The notes beneath the pieces are model-generated. The model was not told the origin of the DNA, did not search any database, and saw nothing but the letters and a program-made list of their open reading frames with translations. Source: Isoetes taiwanensis (Eukaryota > Streptophyta > Lycopodiopsida > Isoetales > Isoetaceae). From it: DNA of 64,000 bases. This document shows, one piece after another, positions 56,181 through 64,000 of this stretch. The translations under genes were made by a program, and so were the position numbers. Numbering within the stretch: the first letter of the stretch is position 1; every line of letters starts with the position of its first letter. The stretch spans positions 10,550,631-10,614,630 of the forward strand of contig JAJEKV010000045.1 of the NCBI GenBank assembly GCA_021234155.1, in the 5' to 3' direction.

Positions 56181-59100
56181 TCACATGCAAAATTCTACAG
56201 TCTTTTCTAAGACTCGGTTATGTGCAAAAGTATGAGGAGTGATGAAGGAGGGATCCGGGGCGTCATCATGTTCATTTATGCCATCCTCGTCACCTTCACT
56301 TCTTTCCTTTGTCACTAGAGGAAGTGCTTGAGTTATCTTCCTCATCACTATCAACGGATGGTGTAGCATTGCCACCACCTTCTTCATCCTCTTCTTCGTA
56401 ATTACAAGCTTTTTTAAGCAAATTGATAGTCCTCCGGCGTGTAGCGATTGTCGATTTCAATTTAAAATCATAGCACAATATAGTCCGTCATTAAGGATCA
56501 GCTCATCCCTACAACCCACCTTCTTGGACTTTCTCCCTTTTCCTTGGCTTCTCATTTCTAACTCATATCTACCTTCAAAAGCATTTTCGGCGTGTTGCAA
56601 GCCAATGAATCTTGAGTTTAGTGACTAAGCCTTCCTCCTTGATTGTGTCAAGCACTTTTGCTATCGAAAGGTCGACCTTTGTCATCCTCCTCGGTTGGAA
56701 GAGCAATTAGCATACCCTTGGTAATTTACGTGATATTACCTTGAGGCTCATTCTGCGTCTTGGTCAGAGGTACATGACTCGATCCTCGTCTTCTTCTACT
56801 GGGGTGCTAATGTAGCATTGCTTGGACCTGCTTGGTCTTTGGGGTTGATGGAAGATGTTAGGCCATCCAAATGGTTCTTGCAACTGTCTTAGAGCTATAT
56901 TTTTCACAACAATTTTCTGTTCGAGAAAGAAATTACTCCACCACATCCGATCTTCTTCTAAGAAGTACTTAAAGCCTGAGGAAATTCCATTTTCAATGGC
57001 TTTTAAGGATGACTCTGGGGTACTTTTCTTCTGCTTGGACTCCTTAGGATTTTTGAGAGGAAGTTGTTCTGCACGTTCTATGAAGGAAGTGTCTGGAATA
57101 TATTTAAGGAAGCATAATCCCTCTGGTGGACTCCAGTCCTTAGTTGTGGTATACTTCTTCCCCTGTAAGAAACTCTGGCCATCCTTCAAGTAGAACTTGA
57201 TGTGATGTTGAAAGGTGAGATCATTCAACTTGTTCACAGCTTGTTCTCTGTCTAAACGTTGGAGAAAACAAACTCTCTGAAAATCAGCAGTCTCCTTAAG
57301 AAGATTGATCACTGGAGTGGGAGTGTAAGAATCTTCAATAATTCGAACTAGTGTAGGAAGAGAGAAAGCCTTCTTCCTTCTAAGGCGCACAGAAAATCTG
57401 CTGAACATTTGGTCAATTTGATCATGAGTGTGGCCTACAAGTAAGAAACCGAGCTTCACTTTTCTAAAGATCCCTAGCTCCACTAACATAGCACAGTATG
57501 CAAAGAGTGTTTGATTCTTGTTCTCCCTTGTAGTGTTGTCAAGTTCTTGGGTAAAAATCGGTGGTAATTGCTCTTGCTCGCACAGGACCTTGTTAAGAAT
57601 TGTAATTGTGAGGTTCGGGTCACCATGCAAGTTTGGATATGTCAAAAATACTTTGCACTTTAGACTTCCTTTGAAGACCATAGCTCCTACAAGGTGGACC
57701 TTAACAAAACATTCCTCTGGCACATCTTTAGGAATGTTCAAGAAATGTGGTAGAGTAGTTTTTTTTTGGTCCATTCCATCAATCACAACAGACATATATT
57801 GCAGTGGACGTTCAAGAGCTTTTTTTCTGTGCTTGGCAAGCTTTTTCTCTCTCTCGCTTGCTTGTTGTTCACGATGTGCGGCAAAGGTTACGTTGCACAA
57901 TATCGTAGAAGAAATCAGGTCAAAGCATTTTCTTTAAAACAAGTGAGAGATTGGAGAGCGTGAGCTTACTTCTTTTCGACCTCTGTCTTTGCGGTTTCTC
58001 ATTGACTCTTTAATTACTGCACACCTTGAGCAAGCGGACATTCTATGTTTTTCGGGAATTTTCACAAGACCAATTCACTTTTTCCGATCACGGTGAAGTG
58101 TGAGTAAGAGATGTCTTTGAAGCTGAGTGCAAGTCTCTTTGTACTCATTGAAAACATCTTTTTGGTGATGTTATCGGTTAAATGATACATGTTCTTTGTT
58201 AGGTAGCTTCTCACATGTTTCTCGAAATATTTCTCCATCCATGACCACGGCTGACAAGGGCATGCATGGTTACAACTCTTCTTGGTCCACAATGATCATC
58301 GATTGCTGGATTTTTGTCCGATCTTTTATGTATTCTAGACATTACGGTGGACCCTAAATGGTGGACAACCATAAAACATTTTCGGCAAACTTCTTCACGG
58401 TTAATGTAGTGCAAGAAGGTGTTGTGGTCTGGTCTTACATGATAAGCTAAGTAGGCATTACAGTGCGCCAATGTCATGGAAGGCTGTAGTTGTCTCTAGC
58501 GCGCGTAATTTAGCCATGTTAAATCTGTTAATGCAACCCAATGGCAGCATTTAGTTCTCAAGAGTTTCCTCATTTTGTGTTCATCCATAAGATTTCTTCT
58601 TCTTACAGAGGAGCACGCCCTCAAACCAAAATCCACCTTGAATTTCTTCGAAGATTGGCTGGAGAACATGTAATCTCTTTGTTCCTCGTTGGGGTTTTCA
58701 TCTTCTGATGAAACTTCTACTCTGGGGGTGACTTCCTCTGTCCTGAGTGGTGTGTTTGTAGAGGAAAACAGACCACGTGAAGTTGTTCCCGGAAAAGGCG
58801 GTGGTACAGTGTTAAAGGATGGTGATGGCCCATAAGAGGTTGTGGCATCGGTTTGTTCTTGTACCATCTTGAAAAGGAGTTCTTGCAAACATCTCCTTTA
58901 GAGCGGATTTGGAATTCACGCAAAGCCATGTGTCACAACCGTTGTGTGAAGAGGAGTGCATGCTGGAGCATCGTCCTCATTTGTAGTGAAGTCCTGGTGA
59001 GAGAAATTGTAGTGAATCTCACAGTCTTCTTTACTTTCTGTGTTCCTTGTATGTTTGAATGAAGGGGGCGAAGCTACAAGCGGGGAGGGGGTAGCTTGTT

Positions 59101-59383
59101 CTTGAACACCCGTTGTTGTGGAGCTTACAGAGGTCCGGGGATGGAACAAAGGGTGGTGGCAACATGCTCGAACAGGACTTGGTGGCGGTTGGAAGGGTGG
59201 TGGAAGTCGCTACGTCTTTGGACTCGGTGTGTCTTGAGAAGCAACAACGATGAAGGCGATGTAGGAGTCGGAGAATGCTGGTCTTGAGTAGAAATAACGC
59301 GTTGTTCCCAAAGCGTGTCCTCGAGAACTAGGCGAGTTTGAGACAACAAAAGGTGGTGGAAGCTTGTTCCGCGGCGGTTCGTC
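56181..59383 (-). pseudogene. E3: transposase-like (DDE-type, DUF7869-like) gene
   Basis: Start proposed at the ATG at 59381-59383 (MTNRRGTSFHH). A proline/serine/threonine-rich N-terminus follows, then SSVRRRNLMDEHKMR and KCCHW (58.5-58.6 kb), YLAYHVRPDHN and KRSDKNPAIDDHCG (58.2-58.5 kb). The core is one uninterrupted frame, 57900-56764 (378 residues): YMSVVIDGMDQKKTTLPHF, LDNTTRENKNQTLFAY, KLGFLLVGHTHDQIDQMFSR. These spaced D, D/N and H-D-D residues suggest an RNase H-fold nuclease. The 3' part (56.75-56.2 kb) has frameshifts and matches the copy-A KGMFVLV segment as GMLIALP. Best preserved catalytic core of the four genes. The DUF7869 label is from memory; only the alignment between copies is shown here. 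Confidence 0.7.
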
Positions 59384-59826
59384 ATTTTAACAAGCGCAAA
59401 ATAGTGAAGAGATTTGAGAAACCTTCTGTAGTGCAGAGCTTTTCTTATTCCCGAATACATGCCCACGTAGTACAAGTAGAAGTTCCAGTACTAATCAAGT
59501 GAAAGTCAAAATAAAAGCTATTCTGGAATACACAGGATTAGGATAATAGAGCCAAACGTATTCCGCTTCACATAAAGTGCAAGACGAAAATGATACCTTT
59601 AAAAGGAAATTTAAGCGGCCTTGATTGCGTATTCAGGTCTCTCGAGCTCAAGTCGCCCGGCGCCAGCCAACCAGTACTTCGATTAAAATATTCAGAGACT
59701 GTATTCCGATAGACATAGAGAAAAATGGAGAGGTGAGTTAGAAAGTACAATGTACAATCCTTTGTGTGCTTGTTTGTTATTCCCGAATACACTATCGCCT
59801 TCACTCGAAGTCGAAAGTGTATTCCG

Positions 59827-59921
59827 GAATACACTATCGCCTTCACGCGAAGGCGAAAGTGTATTCCATACACTTTCGCCTTAATACACTTTCGCCTTCG
59901 CGTGAAGGCGATAGTGTATTC
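59827..59921. repeat. Inverted repeat with perfect 39-base arms
   Basis: 59827-59865 and 59883-59921 are exact reverse complements, separated by 17 bases. Each arm contains TATCGCCTTCACGCGAAGGC, itself partly self-complementary. Confidence 0.95.
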
Positions 59922-59955
59922 GAATACACCCGTGGCGAAAGTGTATTCCGGCGAA

Positions 59956-60059
59956 AGTGTATTCCGGAATACACTTTGGCTTACACCCTCAGTCGAAAGT
60001 GTATTCCGGAATACACTTTCGACTGAGGGTGTAAGCCAAAGTGTATTCCGGAATACACT
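59956..60059. repeat. Perfect 104-bp palindrome
   Basis: The 52 bases 59956-60007 are the exact reverse complement of 60008-60059, with no spacer. It consists of three nested AGTGTATTCCGGAATACACT units joined by complementary linkers. It could extrude as a cruciform. Confidence 0.97.
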
Positions 60060-60097
60060 GTCCACTTCTGGGTTTGAAAGGTCTTTTCTTGCGCTAT

Positions 60098-60419
60098 GGG
60101 TGAAAGCATGCTACGGTGTACCACTTTTGGAACCCTCAAAAGTACCTACACTGGGTACTTTTAAAACTGGAACTTTCTGTTTTTTCTTCCCATTAAAATC
60201 AATCCAAAATTTTTGAATTGAAGGTCAATAACATGTCAATCTATAATAGTAGATGATGACAATACTATTAGAGACTAAAATGAATGGATCAACTCTCAAA
60301 CTTATTGTTTATTGAGACATTTATGCAAGTTCCTAGTACCCAGTGCTGGGTACTTTTTTGGGTAGTTTTGCACTCCCTAAAAAGAACTTTAGATGGTACA
60401 CCCTAGCATGCTTTCACCC
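60098..60419. mobile_element. MITE, 322 bp, 3-bp TSD (TAT)
   Basis: Ends GGGTGAAAGCATGCTA and TAGCATGCTTTCACCC extend to inverted repeats of about 25 bases with one mismatch (60098-60122 against 60395-60419). TAT lies on both sides (60095-60097, 60420-60422). A 3-base duplication and G-rich ends fit PIF/Harbinger-type MITEs, though TAT is not the usual target. No coding capacity. It lies between the E3 palindromes and the E3 ParB-methyltransferase gene. Confidence 0.8.
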
Positions 60420-60652
60420 TATGTTTAGGCGTTTTTTAGGCTTTTTAGACTTGTTGAAGCCTGTTTTTGTGTCAAGGTTGCACTCTTGTTTTTGCCTTTT
60501 TGACCTATTTTTGTACTATTTTTGTCTTTTGTTTAAGACATTTTGTATTCTGGAATAGCTTTCTGCCACTGTTTTCACTAAAAAAGTCGTGTTTACACTT
60601 AAATGTGTACAGGCAAGAAAGCGGCAAGAAACATCAGAAGAAGCCCATCAAG

Positions 60653-63600
60653 ATGTCCCAGAAGCCGCACCCACAGAGAAGGGTTGAAGACGATGCTGCG
60701 CCTGCGATTTACGAAAACCCTCAAACGCAGTGGTTCTTTACTAGGAGAACATCTGGAAAGTACAGTACCCTTACCTTCTTGCATGTTTGTCGGAGTGCTG
60801 GGAATAAAAGATACGATGACAGAGAGTTTGTTTGCATGGGCACCATACAAGCTGTTAGTGAAATAGCCGGGGAGTCAGGACAACGAGGCAAACTATCCTT
60901 TGCGACGTCCCAAGGATTTATTCATGTTGATGAAGCCTACTTTAGAATGGTCAAAGTAAACCCGCTGCCCCTTTACAAGTATGTGTCGCACTACATCAAC
61001 AAGAAACCGCTCAGTGTGATAATCAATGATATTCGAAGCACAACAAGCGAAAACTTCGCTTACAGCCCATCAGTGAGCCCATCAGGGAGCCCATCAGGGA
61101 GTCCTTCAGTGAGCCCATCAGGGAGCCCATCAGGGGGGTCATCAGATGGAGGGTCCCAAGAACAAGAAGCAGATGTTCCGCCAGTGCCGCCAAAAAAACA
61201 AAGCAGGCCACGAGCCACCATAGCCGCTAAGGAACCAAAGAAGCGGAAGGTAAAGCAGCTTGAAGTTGCTGAAATCGACGAGGAACCAAAAACGAAGAAG
61301 GGAAAGGGCAAGGCTCCTGGGGTGGCCATTAAAGAAAAGAAGGTGGATAAGACCTCAGAGAGGATGGAACAAATAAATCTTAATAAGTACGTTCAAGGAG
61401 TAATATACTTGCCAGTAACTTCCATGAGGTTGCCACCGAAGAATGAAGCTGGTGAGCGCCCCCTTCAGGTTCGAAAAATCTATGCTGATCATTTAAGAAA
61501 TTTGAAGGACAGAATAAGGAGCAACCCCAATGCCCATGTTGCTCCAATTGTTGTTCTTGTTAATGAGAACCGGTGCATGGACCCCAAGGACTCTGACGAG
61601 GAGAAAATCACGGAACACTTACATGCACTATGTCCTTGGGGAAACCACGGTTTCAAAGCAAGGAGGCAGGTTTGTACAAAGAAAAAAAACAACCCAAGAT
61701 ATCTCTCTCGTGCTTTCTGCTTGTTTCGCGTGGCACGACAGGACGAAGAAGCCAAAATCGTTACCAACACGCACAATGCTGACAACGAATATAAGCTGAA
61801 AATGAGCTTTGTCGACAAAATCAGGTTCATGCACATGGAATATATGATATTCAAAGAAAAATATGGAGATGATTTGAAGAAACCACAATACTCATTGGAA
61901 CTAAAGGAAGGCGTGTCTTTGTGGAGTCTTTGCCTCAAATCTGACGAGGCTAACAAGCGGCGGTCTCTAATACCACCGCGACAAGCTGGTTCGGCTAGCC
62001 TTGAGAGATGGCGAGTAAGTTGTTTTTGTATACGGAATACCCCCGCAGCCCTCCCAGCGATATCGCTTTCTTCTCAGATTTGGGACCTCCAAAGCGAAAT
62101 ATTCACCATGTTCGGCGTGGTGATTTGAAAAGCAAAGGCAAGGTCTCAGAAAGAAAAAAGGATCCGGCGTCCCCAAAAAAAGGAAATGACAATCAACGTG
62201 TGGCGAGAAATCTGAGGGCTTCACGGATATGGATATACTAGAAAGGCTACTGCAAAAGGTTGTCGATAAAGAATTTACTCTCGAAGAAATGTCCAAGGAG
62301 CTCCACAAGTAAGAATGCCACTTTGGGTTTTTGTTTGGTAGGCATAAGTGTAGTTCGAAAAACACTGGCTCACACACGAAAGCCAAATTGTATTCCAGAA
62401 TACAATTTGGCTCACACACGGTGTACCGTGTGTGAGCCAAATTGAACAAAGTGTATTCCAGAATACACTTTGGCTCACATACGAAAGCCAAAGTGTATTC
62501 CGGAATACACTTTGGCTTTCGTGTCTGAGCCAAAGTGTATTTTGGAATACACTATGGCTTACAGTTTTTTAAGTAGTTCTTTTTTGTTGCTTTCCTTTTT
62601 AGTTTTCTTCCTTCTAACGTTTGTGTGGTCTTACAGCCAGAAAAATGTCATCACATGTCAAACCTGCTTAATGGAACAATTAAATGTTGACAGCTGGGAA
62701 AGGTGCAAAGAGCTTTATCCTATAGCAACCTCAGACGAAAGGATTGTCCAGTATGCGCCAAATTTTGAAGGCTGGGTACGTTGATTTGTTTTTTATATTG
62801 TTGTCTTTCTTGTTACTAAGACGTTCTTTTTTTGCAGAGCAAAAAGAAAAACAAAGACCTGCCGGAGGGCTTCATGCACTTGGTCAGGACAGCACGAGAA
62901 GAGAGGACGCTGGCGGACAGGCGTGTTCTGGATTCTGAGCCCTCCGATTACGAAAGGTTTACAATGTTCGATCAAAATAACCTATTCTCTATTGTACACG
63001 GTGATTGCACCAAATTAGTCGAATCAATAAAGCTTCAAGATTTTACCTTGGTAATAGCTGACCTTCCATATGGATTCAAGCTCAAAGACAGCCGCTACGA
63101 CGACCAGCCATTTAAAAACTCTGAGTTTAATGCTTTCGTCGACGGCATAAAGCAGATTACCACGGCAAAACATTGGAGGTTGGTCGTATTTCACTCAAGC
63201 ATGCAATCCGGCCTTGTGGAAGCTGGTTTTAAGAATCATTTTGGTTCCCCTACGCAAGCTGGTATGAAAACATGGTTTGGTAAGCACTTATTCTGGAATA
63301 CATATATTTGTTTTAAGTTCTTTTTCTTTTAGTAACACCTGCGAGCATTGTTAGGAATTTCTATTCCGGAATACGTTTCCTTCGGCTGTACTTAAATCCT
63401 CTTTTCTTTTTTTGTTCTTAAGGTACAAAACAAATATAAATTACCATGGCGGAGGCCCTAGACTGTTGAGTAAAGTCGAATATCTCCACGTCGCTTATTG
63501 GAGTTTTGATGGGAAACGTACAATGGAACACTTCAACACAGCAGCGTGTCAGAACTTTTCGAACGTGTTGGAGTTTCCAGCGGTTTTGCAGAAGCTGCAG

Positions 63601-63957
63601 GACCCTAGTGCACAAGGAAGAATAGTGAATCACTATCAGAAGCCACAGAAGTTGATTAACCATCTTCTGGACATGTTCTCACGTCCAGGAGATTGGGTGC
63701 TCGACGCATTTTCTGGCTCTGGTACAACTATTGCTTGTGCATTGAAAAAGGGCTGTAACTGTGTAGCAATTGATATTGATAAGGAGGCTGTCGGTTTCAT
63801 TAAAATGAGACTTTCTGCTTTACCAACTCTACCAGACGAGAATCAAGAGTTGGGGGCAAAGTCTAATTCTGATTTTGCTAAGATGACATCATCGGAAATA
63901 CAGCCTCCCTTTACAAGCTCCTTAGATGACGAAGCTACTTTTGCAGAGTTGAAGTAG
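60653..63957 (+). CDS. E3: ParB/Srx-like domain - beta-class DNA methyltransferase fusion
   Basis: Exons: 60653-62014, 62078-62308, 62638-62775 (with one base on either side uncertain), 62838-63279 and 63423-63957. ATG at 60653 (MSQKPHPQRR) is the first in frame after a CAG at 60612 that could be an acceptor for a leader exon. Order: N-terminal block (TFLHVCRSAGNKRYD, FIHVDEAYFRM), an SPSGSP repeat (61068-61145), a nuclear-signal-like PKKRKVK, a ParB-like domain (about 61370-61870; HVAPIVVLVN, GNHGFKARR, MSFVDKIRFMHMEY), a helical segment (RLLQKVVDKEFTLEEM), then the methylase: HGDCTKLVE, catalytic motif IV DLPYG (63060-63074) and SAM-binding motif I DAFSGSGTT (63703-63729). IV-before-I is the beta class (N6A or N4C). 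Frame changes are needed near 61620 and twice in exon 2. The methylase part is intact, so this is the element most likely to encode activity. Confidence 0.75.
62015..62077 (+). other. E3 intron 1
   Basis: GCGA|GTAAGT donor, TTCTCAG acceptor, 63 bases. It contains TACGGAATACC, a half of the E3 palindrome. Position matches E2 intron 2. Confidence 0.7.
62309..62636 (+). other. E3 intron 2 with a dense palindrome cluster
   Basis: CAA|GTAAGA donor and TTACAG acceptor, 328 bases. Between about 62375 and 62565 it carries four copies of the TGTATTCCNGAATACA type (about 62389, 62453, 62493, 62538) linked by GGCTCACACACG/CGTGTGTGAGCC and GGCTTTCGTG arms. Position matches E2 intron 3, which is only 68 bases and lacks palindromes, so the cluster has expanded within this intron. 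Confidence 0.9.
62776..62837 (+). other. E3 intron 3
   Basis: TGG|GTACGT donor, TTTGCAG acceptor, 62 bases. No palindrome seen. Confidence 0.7.
63280..63422 (+). other. E3 intron 4 with palindromes
   Basis: TTTG|GTAAGC donor, TTCTTAAG acceptor, 143 bases, between motif IV and motif I exons. It contains TTCTGGAATACA (about 63291) and TATTCCGGAATACG (about 63362). Confidence 0.75.
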
Positions 63958-64000
63958 CTCTTGCTGCCATACCGGAATCAACTACTGACACTGAGAAGCC

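Larger units (their letters stand above)
59500..60060. repeat. E3 palindrome region in the divergent promoter
   Basis: Many copies of AGTGTATTCCGGAATACACT and fragments, sparse from 59522 and dense at 59783-60060, joined by GGCGAAAG/CTTTCGCC and GGCTTACACCCTC/GAGGGTGTAAGCC arms. Two very large palindromic structures are listed separately. A GC core, GCCCGGCGCCAGCC, lies at 59655-59668. Confidence 0.95.

Noticed and set aside
59764-60216. Open frames of up to 165 codons on both strands over the E3 promoter
   Set aside because: They translate the palindromes themselves (repeated CIPEYT, VFRNTL peptides), so they reflect repeat symmetry rather than genes.
1-64000. Endogenous giant-virus insertion
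   Set aside because: Histone and methylase genes would fit, but spliceosomal introns, transposase-like genes, inverted repeats and absence of capsid, polymerase or packaging genes favour transposons.

Overview
This is a eukaryotic, repeat-dense window with no intact housekeeping gene. A plant, probably a non-seed streptophyte (bryophyte, lycophyte, fern or charophyte), is suggested by the GT-AG introns, a Ty3/gypsy chromovirus, a TRIM element primed by initiator tRNA-Met, hAT-like and MITE insertions, and a histone H3 fold. The species cannot be named from the sequence alone. Almost every coding stretch belongs to mobile elements, and most carry frameshifts (decay or assembly indels).

The striking content is a family of related elements that encode a ParB/Srx-like domain joined to a beta-class (motif IV before motif I) DNA methyltransferase. 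Each subfamily has its own private long palindrome, placed between genes and also inside the introns of its own methyltransferase gene. E0 (1.96-5.7 kb +, second copy 34.2-35.6 kb -) carries AAATTGGGCG arms; M (10.6-22 kb) carries AAATGGCGCCATTT; E2 (50.9-55.9 kb) carries GGTATAAATTTATACC; E3 (56.2-64 kb) carries AGTGTATTCCGGAATACACT. In M, E2 and E3 the methyltransferase gene (+) diverges from a second gene (-) with a transposase-like signature (D..., LDN..NKN, GHTHDxID; DUF7869-like by recollection). The intergenic region holds the palindromes, and M, E2 and E3 also share a GC-rich core (CCCGGCGCC context).

Layout: 1-1.93 kb nothing clear; 1.96-5.7 E0a; 5.96-7.06 tandem repeats; 7.95-13.5 copy A (minus) of an element with the transposase-like gene, a small SYND-type gene and an ELWDHF-type gene; 13.54-21.96 the M methyltransferase gene between 1.8-kb inverted repeats; 21.9-22.7 an unknown gene; 23.2-31.05 a decayed Ty3/gypsy element with its 3' LTR and a nested TRIM; 31-34 kb noncoding repeats; 34.2-35.6 E0b; 35.7-41.3 pyrimidine-rich noncoding DNA; 41.3-42.96 a second LTR of the same family; 43.5-44.66 a divergent histone H3-like gene; 45.4-50.6 copy B of the copy-A element, in opposite orientation; 50.9-55.9 E2, with a hAT-like insertion in its ParB exon; 56.2-64 E3, the only one retaining both a DLPYG and an FSGSGTT methyltransferase motif.

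Working model (inference): these are DNA transposons that mark or recognise their own DNA. The ParB-like domain would read the subfamily-specific palindrome, the methylase (or its catalytically degenerate relatives in E0 and M) would act there, and the divergent DDE-like protein would mobilise the element. The frameshifts mean that few, if any, of the copies shown here are functional as assembled.
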